Positions 8,022 to 17,337 of a stretch of 64,000 bases of DNA are shown here, one piece after another. The translations under genes and the position numbers were made by a program. The notes under the pieces were generated by a model. The model ran no database searches, was not told where the DNA came from, and saw nothing but the letters and a program-made list of their open reading frames with translations. Location of the stretch: contig JANQQL010000047.1 in the NCBI GenBank assembly GCA_028289345.1, positions 121,454 through 185,453 of the forward strand. Reading direction: 5' to 3'. Each line of letters begins with the position of its first letter. Position 1 is the stretch's first letter. This DNA comes from Planctomycetota bacterium. GTDB lineage: Bacteria > Planctomycetota > B15-G4 > SIAN01.

Positions 8022-9491
8022 ATGCGTGTTCGATCACTCCCTTCGGGTCTCGCCTTCTTTGCGATTTGCGGGCTGGCCTCGTTGGCCAACGCTCAATGCT
8101 TGGTCACTGAGCAAGCCAAGCTCATTCCCACCAATGGTGCCAACGCCGATGCGTTCGGTTTCTCGGTTTCCGTGGAAGGAGACGTGGCGCTGGTCGGAGC
8201 CATCGGCCAGGACAGTCAGGCGAGCAACGGCGGCGCGGTCTATGTGTTCCGCAACGACGGAACCGAGTGGGCCCAGGATCAGCGCCTGACCGAAAACTCG
8301 TTCGGCGACAACCAGAACTTCGGCACTTCGGTTTCGGTGAGTGGAACGTTCGCCTGGGTCGGTGCTCCGGGCAGTCCTTTCAGTGGCACCGACGGCGAAG
8401 TCTTCATCTACGAAGATGATGGCTCCTTCGACGACGTGGGCTCCTTCGTGAGCGCGAGCGAGGTCTTCGACAACTTCGGCGCCGCGGTGGACGTGAACGG
8501 ATCTGTCGCAGCGGTTGGCGCCCCCGGTTACTCAACCATCACTCCGCGCGGCAACGTGACCTTGTACCGCCACGACGGGACGGATTGGCTGGAAGAGCAA
8601 ACGGTCAGCCTCAATGGCCCCCTCGGCTTGCAGCGCTTCGGCAACGCGGTAGCCGTGAGCGGTGATGTGCTCGCGGTCGGTGCTCCCGGCTCCAACCCGG
8701 TCGGCCAAGAAGGAGTGGTGGCGATCTACCGCTTCGATGGCAGCGCCTGGGTCGAAGAACAGGTGCTGGAAGCCTCGGACGGCAACGAGAACGAACGGTT
8801 CGGCTCCGCCTTGGACCTGGACGGTGACACCCTGGTGGTCGGTGCTCCCCTCGTCGACAACGGCACTGGAGCCGCCTACGTATTCCGCTTCGACGGCAGT
8901 GGTTGGGTGGAAGAGCAGAAGCTCAGCGCCAGTGATGCGACTCCTCAAGCCCAGTTCGGTGGCTCCGTGTCGGTGTCCGGCACTCGACTGGTGGTTGGCT
9001 CGGGACTGCCGTTTGGGGACGGCGCGGGCTACGTGTTCTCCGACGACGGCTCCAGCTGGGTCGAGCAAGAGAAGCTGACTTCGGGTGACGGCGACCTCGC
9101 CGGATTCGGCAACAGCGTTGCGATCAATGGCGACCGAATCTTGGTGGGTGGCCCGGGCAGCTTGCTGGGCTCCGCCAACGTGTTCGACATGAGCGAGATC
9201 CTGCTCGACGTCACGGTGGCTCCCAACCAGGACGGCGACGACGTGCTGACCGTGACCACCTGCGGTGGTGCGCCGGAAAGCCCGCTGCTGGTCGCCGTGG
9301 TGGGCAGCGACGGCTTGCCCCTCTTCGTCCGATTCGACTTCAACCGCTTCGATGAGTTCGGCGGCTCTGCTTACCAGGGCATCGTGCCGCCGATCCTGCG
9401 CGGAGTCACCTGGGAATTCCAGTCCTTCGGCATCTCGCTCTTCCAGCGAGCCCGTGCCAGCAACAGGATGTCCGTCGACTTCCCGAACTAG
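8022..9491 (+). CDS. Secreted FG-GAP repeat protein
   Basis: Predicted beta-propeller of 489 residues. A signal peptide (MRVRSLPSGLAFFAICGLASLANA) is followed by about seven repeats built on FG.SVSV.G..A.VGAP.....G.VYVFR.DG, the integrin-alpha-like FG-GAP pattern. A distinct C-terminal domain of about 95 residues (from SEILLDVTVAPNQDGDD) follows, probably a beta sandwich. No membrane anchor, PEP-CTERM-like or Por-type tail is seen. The start has GGAG about eight bases upstream. Such proteins are usually adhesive or carbohydrate-binding, but a ligand cannot be inferred. Its TAG stop sits in the family-B-like fragment B4. Confidence 0.82.
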   Translation: MRVRSLPSGLAFFAICGLASLANAQCLVTEQAKLIPTNGANADAFGFSVSVEGDVALVGAIGQDSQASNGGAVYVFRNDGTEWAQDQRLTENSFGDNQNFGTSVSVSGTFAWVGAPGSPFSGTDGEVFIYEDDGSFDDVGSFVSASEVFDNFGAAVDVNGSVAAVGAPGYSTITPRGNVTLYRHDGTDWLEEQTVSLNGPLGLQRFGNAVAVSGDVLAVGAPGSNPVGQEGVVAIYRFDGSAWVEEQVLEASDGNENERFGSALDLDGDTLVVGAPLVDNGTGAAYVFRFDGSGWVEEQKLSASDATPQAQFGGSVSVSGTRLVVGSGLPFGDGAGYVFSDDGSSWVEQEKLTSGDGDLAGFGNSVAINGDRILVGGPGSLLGSANVFDMSEILLDVTVAPNQDGDDVLTVTTCGGAPESPLLVAVVGSDGLPLFVRFDFNRFDEFGGSAYQGIVPPILRGVTWEFQSFGISLFQRARASNRMSVDFPN

Positions 9492-9545
9492 CCGGCAAGG
9501 TGTACGAAGGTCTCCCGCGGCAACCTTCATGAATCATCCGCGCGA
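9487..9545 (+). repeat. Repeat family B, end-only fragment B4
   Basis: The segment holds CCTTCATGAATCATCCG (9523-9541 region), a 17-base match to the right end of B2. A left flank ACTAGCCGG...GTACGAAGG resembles the same end in reverse complement. It looks like the two termini of a family-B element without its centre. It adjoins repeat A3. Confidence 0.5.
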
Positions 9546-9589
9546 GGCAATCAGAATTGACGAGCGAAGGCGAGTCGTCGAACCGGGTC

Positions 9590-9712
9590 ACCGGTCAAGC
9601 GCCGTGAACGGAGCGACGAAGCCCCCGATTCGCCCGCGTACCGACTCGCTGACGGAGCGGAGACGAACCACCTCCCGATCGGCCATCCGAGACCTTTTTC
9701 ACACGCCTGCTA
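9590..9712 (-). repeat. Palindromic repeat family A, copy A3 (diverged)
   Basis: On the minus strand it reads CTAGCAGGCGTGTGAAAAAGG then TCTCGGATGGCCGATCGGGAG, matching the A1/A2 left end, and continues through the hairpin core GGCGAATC-GGGG-GCTTCGTC. The far arm is degraded. Its first bases supply the TAG stop of the SGNH-like gene. It lies between two convergent genes. Confidence 0.7.
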
Positions 9713-11521
9713 GTTGGGCAACACCGAGAGGGTTCGCCCCTGCTTCGGGAGTCCGACCTGGAACGCGTCACTCCCATTGCCGGCGTTGCTGCCATCGATG
9801 CCAATCACGGACACACTGTAGGCCACGGGCACGGGGTCTGGATCGTCCGGGTCATCGGGATCATCCGGGGGCGGAGGAGGAGGAGTGATCGGATCGGTCA
9901 CGACGATGGCATCGTCGGCCGGGACGCCGCCGCCACTGCTGCTGCCCGAGCAGGCCAAGGGAATGGCCACGGCCACCACCAGCAATGCGAACGCACGGGC
10001 GTGGCGTCGCGCGGTGGACATCGCGAAACCCAGAACCGCTGGGAGGACCAGCAACAACACCCAGGATCCGGTCGCCTCCTGCTCGGCAACGCTTCCCCCT
10101 TGCAAGGAGGTGATCTGCACGGTGGTTTCGCGAATGTCGTAGGCCAGCAAGAACGTCGCTTCGGTGCCGGGATCAATTTCCACCGGCGAAGCGAAAGTCA
10201 GATCGAGAATGCCATCGTCGAGGGGATACACGCCGGCGGCCAGCGCCGTGTCCGTGACGTCCACGATTCCGTTCTGGTCTTCGTCGATGTACAGGGTTGC
10301 GGCACTGATCTCGGCCGCATCGTCCCCGTCTCCGGACGCCTCGAACTGCATTCCGGTGACTTCCACCGGACCGGAGGCCGGGTGAGGAGCCAAGCGAAAC
10401 TGCAGCATCGGGATGTCGGCCTGGCCTGCGTCGATCTCTTCATCGGCAAGGGCGACGGGGCCCGCGTCCGCATAGAGCGAAGCCCCCAGGAACCAGGGAG
10501 CCGAGCAACAATCCTGCTTCAGCCAGTTGAACAACAACTCGGCGACTTTGACTTCGCCGGCCGGCGCTGGGTGGGTGCGATCCGAGGCTTCGAAGTCCTC
10601 ACACAGCCATTCGAGCCCGTCCAGCCGCCCGGGCTCGCCCCCTTCGATCTCGTCGACGCCCACGCCGTTGGCCCACAGGTACGGCCCCCAGCTCAACCAC
10701 GGAACCTCCGATTGGATGAACGACATGCCGGGGTCACCAGCGAGCTGGCTTTCCACCAACCACTTGACCGAGAACCCATGCTCGAACGCCAGGGGTTCCG
10801 GATTCAGTGGAGTGATCGCGTAGCCGCCGTAGGTCCGTGACGAGAGGAACACCATCTTCACGTTCGGGTACTGGTCCTTCAAATTCCGCAGCGCTTGCTG
10901 CATGAAGCCCATCGCGGTCAGCGGGCCTTGGGGAAAGTCGCGAAGGTGGCTGGTCCTGGCTACGACCTTCATCCATACCACCTGAAGCTGCTCCGGAGTG
11001 ATCCCGGCCTGATCGAGTCGGTTTGCGAAATGATCCCAGGCTTCTCCGTCAGTCTCGGCCCACAGGTCGGCGATGAGGCCCCCGCGCGCTCCGTTCACTA
11101 CCACCACTCGGGGGTTCACCGAGTCGTCGTTGGCAAACAAGTCCAGAACCGGCGCGAACTCTTGCGTGGTGTTGGACATCCCCAGGGATGCGAAGCCGAT
11201 CTTGCCGTTGACGAAGTCCACGTTGCCGTCTTCGTCACGCGGAAACACTTCGTTTCGGGACAAGTCGAGTCCGGCCAATTCGTGGTCGCCGGGACGTTCG
11301 TTGGTGCCATCGGGATACAAGCCGCCCGAGAACGGGTCAGAAGCGTCCCGCATGTAGAAATCGTCCGGGCCAAAATCGGTCAGAGGGACCAAGGCCTCCA
11401 CGAATGGATCCGTGCAGTCCTGGGCGCTTGCCGAGTTCGCACTGAACAAGGACGCCAGGGCCAACGACCCGACGATCGCTGGAACACGCAAAGCTGATGC
11501 AGGTGAGAAGCTCTGGAGCAA
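9710..11521 (-). CDS. Secreted SGNH-hydrolase-like protein with unusual double-hydrophobic tail
   Basis: A 603-residue exported protein with a signal peptide ending near residue 33. Residues about 36-335 read as an SGNH/GDSL-type domain: candidate nucleophile Ser116 in SLGMSNT, oxyanion-like NGARGG (143-148) and the closing DRTH pair Asp314/His317. A beta-rich domain (about 367-470, with a DEDQNGIVDVTD calcium-like loop) follows. Then come two hydrophobic segments (residues 487-500 and 511-523) split by STARRHAR. The second ends in IPLAC-SGSSSGGG, which looks like a lipoprotein signal, and is followed by a PPPPPPDDPDDPDDP linker. The tail could be a separate small lipoprotein starting at Met501 that became fused. 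Substrate unknown; the hydrolase call is tentative. Confidence 0.65.
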   Translation of the reverse strand: MLQSFSPASALRVPAIVGSLALASLFSANSASAQDCTDPFVEALVPLTDFGPDDFYMRDASDPFSGGLYPDGTNERPGDHELAGLDLSRNEVFPRDEDGNVDFVNGKIGFASLGMSNTTQEFAPVLDLFANDDSVNPRVVVVNGARGGLIADLWAETDGEAWDHFANRLDQAGITPEQLQVVWMKVVARTSHLRDFPQGPLTAMGFMQQALRNLKDQYPNVKMVFLSSRTYGGYAITPLNPEPLAFEHGFSVKWLVESQLAGDPGMSFIQSEVPWLSWGPYLWANGVGVDEIEGGEPGRLDGLEWLCEDFEASDRTHPAPAGEVKVAELLFNWLKQDCCSAPWFLGASLYADAGPVALADEEIDAGQADIPMLQFRLAPHPASGPVEVTGMQFEASGDGDDAAEISAATLYIDEDQNGIVDVTDTALAAGVYPLDDGILDLTFASPVEIDPGTEATFLLAYDIRETTVQITSLQGGSVAEQEATGSWVLLLVLPAVLGFAMSTARRHARAFALLVVAVAIPLACSGSSSGGGVPADDAIVVTDPITPPPPPPDDPDDPDDPDPVPVAYSVSVIGIDGSNAGNGSDAFQVGLPKQGRTLSVLPN

Positions 11522-11774
11522 AGTCTTGATCCCGAGTTGTTGGTGCGACCGGGGGCAGATCGACCAAGAGAGAGAAGCAGACAGGACGCGTGCTTCGTGG
11601 GGAATGCCCGGACAAACTCTTCGCGGCTCGGTCCGGGAATTCTACACGTTCGGTAGCCGAGCCGTTAGCTCCCGCAAGAGCGCTCTGAGGCGCCAGAAAA
11701 AAGTGCGGCATCCTAGGTTGCGAAACGGCAGGATCCGGCTCGTTTTCACTCCCTTTTCTTCCGGTTCGAGGGCC

Positions 11775-14357
11775 GTGCGCAACTCCTTCCCATTCCTTCG
11801 TTTGAGCCTTCTCGGGTCGCTCCCGTGGGCGATCGCAGGTGGCGAGACTCCCCTCGCCGCCGCGCAATCCCACGCACCCGAGCAAAGCGCGAACATCGAA
11901 GAGATCGCTCGCCAAGTCGTGAGGAATCAAGCGCAACCGCGTGAGCCAAGGGAACCAACGGTGGACGTGCATCACACGTCCCTCGATCTCACCGTCGATC
12001 TTCGCCAACGCACGGTCTCGGGAACCGCCACCATCACCTTTGCACCGTTTGCTCGAGCCAGGGATCGCATCGAGCTTCACGGCGCGGGCTTGACTATTGA
12101 CTCCGTGTTGGATTCCGAAGGTCGCCCGGTCCCGGTCGAAGCACGCGATGGGTTGCTCCACTTCCGGCTTCCTCGTGAAGTCGCGGTCGACCAAACCGAG
12201 CGCTTGGCCATTCGTTACAGCGTGTCCCCGACACGAGGGATGTTCTTCGTGGGCAGCTCCGAACATCCCCGCTCGCTGCAAGCTTGGACCCAGGGCCAAA
12301 CGGAGCTGAACCGCGGCTGGTTTCCTTGCCACGACGTCCCACGAGACCGAGGCAGCGTTTCCCTGAAGGTGACGGTCCGCGAGGAGTTTCGGACCGTCTC
12401 CAACGGTCGATTGATTTCTTCCCAGCCCCTCGAAGAAGGCTGGCGCATGGATGAGTGGCAACTCGACCAGGAGATCCCCGCCTATCTCGTGACCCTCGCC
12501 GTCGGCGCGTTCGAGGAAGTCGACCTAGGAGCGGTGGACGATTGCCTCCTGTGGGCCTACGGGCGCTCCCGAGACGTGCCGCTGATCCGGGAACACCTTG
12601 CCGTCACCGCCGACGCCATGGTGTTTCTCGAGGACCTGGCCGGAATGCCCTACCCCTATGCGGCCTACCGACAAGTCCTGGTGGACGAGTTCCCTTATGG
12701 CGGCATGGAGAACGCCACCGCAACCACCCTCGACAGCGGCAAGCTTCGCAAGGCAGGCCGCAGTCGCCACGCGTCCCGCGACTTCGAATCTCTTCTGGTG
12801 CACGAACTCGCTCACCATTGGTGGGGCAATCCGGTCACGGCATCGGACTGGAGCGACTTGTGGCTGCACGAAGGCTTCGTCAGTTACGCAGAGGTCTTGT
12901 TCCTTGAACACAGTCAGGGTCGCGACGCAGCGCTCGAACTGCTGTTGACTCAACGCAGGACTTCCATGCGAGCCCGGGAGAGCTTGGGACGCGCCTTGGT
13001 CACTACTGACTATCACTTCCCGGACCAGCTGTTCGATGGCGTGTCCTACGAGGGTGGCAGTGTCTTCCTTCACCTTCTTCGCCATTTGGTGGGGGACGAC
13101 GCGTTCTTCGCGGCCTGGCAGCAATGGACCCGATCGCAGCAAAACGAAGCCGTCTCCACGAGGCAGTTTCGACAGGCGCTCCAAGAGTTCACTTCGCTCG
13201 ACCTAGAACCAGTGTTTCGAGAGTGGGTCCATTCCGTCGGGGTCCCCCAGATCGTCGGATCATGGAGCTACAACGAACGCGCCGGTCGCTTGGAGCTGCG
13301 CGCAGAACAGGTGCAGCGAACACCGAACCTCTACCACCTGCCGCTTCCCGTGGCCTACTCCACGGGCGGCCAGCGAAGAACCGTTTCGTTGACCATGGAG
13401 GAACGCAGCTCCGTCTGGTCCGTCGAGTGTGACCGGCGTCCTGACTATGTGCGTTTCAATGACGGCGGCGTCATCCCCGGAGTGTTCGTCATCGACCAGG
13501 AACTGGATGAGTGGCGCGCCCAGTTCTTGCATGAGGAGGACCCTCTGGGCCGCTGGCAAGCCGCGGATGCCCTCGGCCGCCTCCTGGCTCGCAAGGCCAG
13601 CTCGAGCTCTTCCCGCGACGACGACGAAGAACTCGAACAGCACAACTCGCCCCGAGAAGCCCGTCGCCGCGCTCGGGCCGCGTTGGCGCTCGGGGCCGTC
13701 GAAGATCCCTTTGCACCAGTCCGAGCCGCGGCCGCCAAGGCGCTTGGCAAGACCCAAGGCGGCTTCGCCCGTTCGGTCCTGCCGACCATTTTGGGCGACG
13801 AAGAACTCACCGTGCGCGCCGCGGCAGCCCGTGCCTTGGGGCGCTTCCGAGACGACATGATCTGCGCCGAGGCTCTGCTGTCACGCCTGCCCATCGAACA
13901 AGAGCCCTTCGTTCAATCGGCCATTTTTTCGGGACTGGCGGGGCTGCGCTCCAAGGAGGCGGACCGATTCCTGGCCGATTTCGCGGCGCGGAATGACGTG
14001 TCGCCGGACTTGGTGACCGGTGCTCTCCGAGCGGCCCGTCCCCAAGACGTCAAAGACCTCGCCTGGGATTGGTCCCTGGACGAGTCTCGACGTCTGGATC
14101 AGCGCAAGGCTGCGATTGAAGTGCTGGGTGACCTGGCGGCGAGTGACTCGCTCGTCGCCGAGCATCTGGTGAGGTTGCTGCAGGACAACTCTCTGGTGAT
14201 CCAGTACGCCGCGCTGGCTGGGTTGGCAGAAGTAGAAGACCCGCAGTTCCTGACTTCCTTGGTCCGCTACTACCAACGAGCCCCGGTGGACGATCTCAAG
14301 GCGGACACGGCGGGTCTGCTGGGGCAGATTCTTCGGGCCGTGCCAGCAGACGACTGA
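11775..14357 (+). CDS. Secreted M1-family aminopeptidase with C-terminal HEAT repeats
   Basis: Zinc metallopeptidase of about 860 residues. The M1 exopeptidase motif GGMENATATT is followed by HELAH (His343, Glu344, His347) and the third zinc ligand Glu366 in WLHEGF, numbered from the GTG at 11775. N-terminal residues look like a signal peptide (FPFLRLSLLGSLPWAIAGG). From about residue 620 an alpha-helical region with alternating RAAAARALGRF-like units reads as HEAT repeats, as in ERAP/TAF2-like M1 proteins. The reading frame stays open upstream to 11412 but that part has no protein character. The GTG start is a best guess and its ribosome-binding site is weak. Its 3' end overlaps the convergent exosortase-partner gene by 62 bases. 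Confidence 0.85.
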   Translation: MRNSFPFLRLSLLGSLPWAIAGGETPLAAAQSHAPEQSANIEEIARQVVRNQAQPREPREPTVDVHHTSLDLTVDLRQRTVSGTATITFAPFARARDRIELHGAGLTIDSVLDSEGRPVPVEARDGLLHFRLPREVAVDQTERLAIRYSVSPTRGMFFVGSSEHPRSLQAWTQGQTELNRGWFPCHDVPRDRGSVSLKVTVREEFRTVSNGRLISSQPLEEGWRMDEWQLDQEIPAYLVTLAVGAFEEVDLGAVDDCLLWAYGRSRDVPLIREHLAVTADAMVFLEDLAGMPYPYAAYRQVLVDEFPYGGMENATATTLDSGKLRKAGRSRHASRDFESLLVHELAHHWWGNPVTASDWSDLWLHEGFVSYAEVLFLEHSQGRDAALELLLTQRRTSMRARESLGRALVTTDYHFPDQLFDGVSYEGGSVFLHLLRHLVGDDAFFAAWQQWTRSQQNEAVSTRQFRQALQEFTSLDLEPVFREWVHSVGVPQIVGSWSYNERAGRLELRAEQVQRTPNLYHLPLPVAYSTGGQRRTVSLTMEERSSVWSVECDRRPDYVRFNDGGVIPGVFVIDQELDEWRAQFLHEEDPLGRWQAADALGRLLARKASSSSSRDDDEELEQHNSPREARRRARAALALGAVEDPFAPVRAAAAKALGKTQGGFARSVLPTILGDEELTVRAAAARALGRFRDDMICAEALLSRLPIEQEPFVQSAIFSGLAGLRSKEADRFLADFAARNDVSPDLVTGALRAARPQDVKDLAWDWSLDESRRLDQRKAAIEVLGDLAASDSLVAEHLVRLLQDNSLVIQYAALAGLAEVEDPQFLTSLVRYYQRAPVDDLKADTAGLLGQILRAVPADD

Positions 14358-14961
14358 CACTGAATCCCGCGGGCTTCAAGGCCACGAAGTACCAAAGCGT
14401 CAGTCCCGCCACCGCATTCATCGCACCTTCGGCGGCCGCCAGCCGGCGCACCACTTTCCAGAACGGGATCCCGTCCACGTCCATCCCGAACGCAGAGGGA
14501 AAGATGCCGACGGGAGTCACCCGTCCGATGGTGTCTTGAGCCACGAAGGCAGCCACCGCTCGCACCACGATGAAGCCGGCCATCCACAACACTCCGACGG
14601 CGAGCGCTCGTCCCCGTCGCTTCCAGGGAAGTGACGTCCAGAGGATCAGACACACCACCAGCACCATGGGAGCGTAGCCGGCCATGGCGGCGTTCCACTG
14701 AATCGGAGCCGCCGAAGCTCTTCCCCCCTTGGCCACGCGTAAGAACTCGGTGTCCGCTCGCACCTGCCGGTTCGAGGATTCCTCAAGCGCACGGACATGG
14801 ATCACGCAGTCTGGGCCAAGAACTCGGAGAGTTTTCTCGACCACCGCACGGAAGCCGACGAGGTAGGGCTCCCGAATGCCCGCCCAGGGGCTCAACAAGA
14901 ACAGGTAGAGCCCCAAAAAGCCCAGCAAACGCAACGGCCACGGGAGCCTGCCCCCCGTCAC
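14296..14961 (-). CDS. Exosortase H-associated membrane protein (probable)
   Basis: Integral membrane protein of 221 residues with about four hydrophobic segments (LLGFLGLYLFLLSPW, YAPMVLVVCLILWTSL, ALAVGVLWMAGFIVVRAV and a C-terminal MNAVAGLTLWYFVAL) and a soluble loop between the first two. It starts with GTG overlapping the exosortase stop codon by four bases (GTGA), a strong sign of coupled translation. Position, size and topology match the small membrane protein usually encoded next to exosortase H; I recognise no catalytic motif. The role is probably substrate handling or complex assembly (inference). Confidence 0.65.
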   Translation of the reverse strand: MTGGRLPWPLRLLGFLGLYLFLLSPWAGIREPYLVGFRAVVEKTLRVLGPDCVIHVRALEESSNRQVRADTEFLRVAKGGRASAAPIQWNAAMAGYAPMVLVVCLILWTSLPWKRRGRALAVGVLWMAGFIVVRAVAAFVAQDTIGRVTPVGIFPSAFGMDVDGIPFWKVVRRLAAAEGAMNAVAGLTLWYFVALKPAGFSVSRLLARPEESAPADPPCPP

Positions 14962-15548
14962 GGGGCCACCCTCACCCAGCGCTTCGCCCACCAAAGGAAC
15001 ACCAGCAGTGCCAACCCGATGAACAGGAACTGCCAGACCTCTTCGTGGAGCACGTCGAACACCCATTGGGAACCCGACTTGGCGACGAAGTACAAGCTGA
15101 CCACGCGGATCAGGTTGCCTGCCTGCAAGACAACGGTCCCCACTGCCACGCCCGCAAGCTTCTGGCGCCAGGTCGATGGGAAGGCCAAGACCGCCGCCAA
15201 CAGCAATCCGGTTGGCAAAACCCCATCGCATCCGCGCTTGATGTGGATCGAAGTGTCCGGACTGTGAATCAATGTCCCGCGAACGGTGACCTCTTCACCG
15301 AACGCCGAGAGGATCGCCCCGCTGACCAAGGCGACGACGCGAGTGGCCGCTTCGATCACGGGCGAGATCAGCGGATAGAGGAACGTGCCTTCGGTGATCC
15401 CGGGAGTGGCCACCACGTAGGCGAGGGCGGCCAGCACTCCGAAGGTCAGAACGAACTTGGTGGACTCGCGACGACTCGATGCCCCCGGGACGGATTGCCC
15501 CGCGGGTGGCAAGGTCGAAGAGTTCGGATCCTCGGAAGGAGTCGTCAT
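14958..15548 (-). CDS. xrtH: Exosortase H (transpeptidase-like membrane protease)
   Basis: Polytopic membrane protein of 196 residues with the exosortase/archaeosortase catalytic triad: Cys107 in IKRGCDGV, Arg148 in NLIRV and His168 in DVLHEEVW, each at the edge of a membrane segment. The family cleaves C-terminal sorting tails and hands the protein to a surface acceptor. Short length and the partner gene point to the H type, whose usual substrates end in IPTLxxWG followed by a helix and basic residues. None of the proteins in this window ends that way, so substrates must lie elsewhere. AAGG about eight bases upstream of the ATG probably serves as the ribosome-binding site. Confidence 0.85.
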   Translation of the reverse strand: MTTPSEDPNSSTLPPAGQSVPGASSRRESTKFVLTFGVLAALAYVVATPGITEGTFLYPLISPVIEAATRVVALVSGAILSAFGEEVTVRGTLIHSPDTSIHIKRGCDGVLPTGLLLAAVLAFPSTWRQKLAGVAVGTVVLQAGNLIRVVSLYFVAKSGSQWVFDVLHEEVWQFLFIGLALLVFLWWAKRWVRVAP

Positions 15549-15576
15549 GACTCCTACCTTATCGCGGAAACCTCGA

Positions 15577-17145
15577 TCAGCGCGAGGCGAGCCGTTCGTA
15601 GTCGGCCAGGCGACCTTCGAATTCGCCCAGCAGATTGCTCTCCTCGGTCCGCGCCAACTCCACCGCGCGACGCTGCCACTGGACGGCGTCGCCGTGCTGC
15701 TCTTCCAAGTAGTAGACGCGGGCCAGAGTGTCCAGAATGGATGAATTCTGCCCGTCGGTCAGTTGGTTGGCTCGCTCGGCAGCCAAGCGGGCCAAAGACA
15801 GGTCCCGACTCGGGGTCTCTTCCGGCTTGACGATGAACCAGGCAAAGGCATTGAGGACCTCGGGCTGGTCATTCACCGCGGTGCCGAGCACAGAACGGAG
15901 ATACGTGTAGGCTGCTTGCTCCGCGCCGGTTTCGAGCAGGTGGGCGAACTTGCGGTAGGCGTAACCCGCGTGGGAAGCGGCGTCCAGCTCGAGCAGCTCA
16001 TCGATCCCGGCACTGGCGTTGTTCCAATCCCCTTGCTCCAGGGCGGCGTCCGTTTGCCGACGGACCTTTTCGAGTTTGGCCTGGCGCCGCGGGTTGAAGG
16101 CCCCCTGGGTCACTTCTTTGAGCACTTCGTCCAAGCCTGACAAGGGATGTCCAATCCAGGCAACGTTTCCCTGGGGATCGACGACGAAGGCCGTGGGAAT
16201 GGTGGAGCGGTCCGCCGCGGTCATCCATGGGTCAAAGGCCTTGGCATCGGCATAGGCAATGGAGTAGCCGATCTTGTCGCCCTGCTCGTTCACGAAGCTC
16301 TCGAGCCGCGCGGAACCGTTCGATTCGCTGGCGGCGATGCCGAGGATCTCGACCTTGCCTTCGTACTGCTTCTGCAACTCGGTCAGATGGGGAATGCTGC
16401 GCACGCAAGGGGGACACCAGGTCGCCCAAAACTCGACCACGTAGGTCTTGCCCTCTTCGAACGAGTCAGCGCCCTGGCCCTTCAGCCAACGGGTGATCTC
16501 CAACTTCGGTGCCGGATCTCCAGCTTCGAGCTTCTTGGTGGCACTGGCGAGGGAAGATTCCAGCGCCTTCTCCAAGCCCTGCATGGGGTGGCCGATCCAA
16601 GCAATCTTGCCATCGCCGTTCACCAAGAACGAAGTGGGAATCGAGGTGCGACCCGCCGCCATCATCCAACTTCGGGACGAGCGGCCCACGCGGTCGTAAG
16701 CAATGGGGTACTCCATGCCGCGCTGCTTCGCGAAGTCACGCAGTCGATCGGCATTGCCACCCCGTTCGCTGGCCGCCACCCCGATGACGGTGACGCCCTG
16801 GTCGCCGTACTTCTTCTGCAACTCATTCAGGTGAGGAATGCTGCGAATGCAAGGGGGACACCAGGTTGCCCAGAACTCGACCACATAGTGCTTGCCCGAT
16901 TCGAAGCTCTGCACAGGAGAACCGTTCAACCATTCGTTGGCCGAGATCTCGGGTGCCGGGGAACCGACCTTGAGAGACTGGGCGTGGCTGGGATCGGCGG
17001 AGATCCCCAGGAGCAGCGCCACCGCGGCGGGGAACAGAGCCCGACGGACACTGGCCGAGAACGGGCGAAGCATCCTGGACCCAGCATCCTTTGGGGGGAA
17101 CTCGGCGGACCGCACCGGACGGGGGTGAGCGAAGGGGAAGTTCAT
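15577..17145 (-). CDS. Exported tandem TlpA/ResA-like thiol-disulfide protein
   Basis: Protein of 522 residues with two complete thioredoxin-like domains in tandem, each with the same active site FWATWCPPC (Cys96/Cys99 and Cys244/Cys247), cis-proline segments SIPTSF and TIPTAF, and AWIGHP strands. The C-terminal 170 residues are helical and TPR-like. An N-terminal hydrophobic stretch (about 35-55, ending DPSHAQ) is a signal sequence. The ATG at 17145 has CAGGAG six bases upstream; an alternative ATG lies 24 codons later, closer to the signal peptide. It would act in the periplasm as a reductant, for instance in cytochrome or cell-envelope maturation (inference). It stands 28 bases upstream of xrtH and may share its transcript. 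Confidence 0.85.
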   Translation of the reverse strand: MNFPFAHPRPVRSAEFPPKDAGSRMLRPFSASVRRALFPAAVALLLGISADPSHAQSLKVGSPAPEISANEWLNGSPVQSFESGKHYVVEFWATWCPPCIRSIPHLNELQKKYGDQGVTVIGVAASERGGNADRLRDFAKQRGMEYPIAYDRVGRSSRSWMMAAGRTSIPTSFLVNGDGKIAWIGHPMQGLEKALESSLASATKKLEAGDPAPKLEITRWLKGQGADSFEEGKTYVVEFWATWCPPCVRSIPHLTELQKQYEGKVEILGIAASESNGSARLESFVNEQGDKIGYSIAYADAKAFDPWMTAADRSTIPTAFVVDPQGNVAWIGHPLSGLDEVLKEVTQGAFNPRRQAKLEKVRRQTDAALEQGDWNNASAGIDELLELDAASHAGYAYRKFAHLLETGAEQAAYTYLRSVLGTAVNDQPEVLNAFAWFIVKPEETPSRDLSLARLAAERANQLTDGQNSSILDTLARVYYLEEQHGDAVQWQRRAVELARTEESNLLGEFEGRLADYERLASR

Positions 17146-17337
17146 GAGTGCTCCTGGAGGGGATCGCCCGGGGGGCGACCGGGTCTCTGTAACTACGAGG
17201 AACCGCCCCGAGGGTTCTCGGAATTCGAGAAACCCGCGCCTGAGGTGCTTCCGAAGCCCGCAGCATCGCCAGATCGTCACGACTGGTCCATGAGTGAAGC
17301 CGATTCCTCGGCCGAATTGCCGGCGGACGAGCCTCCC

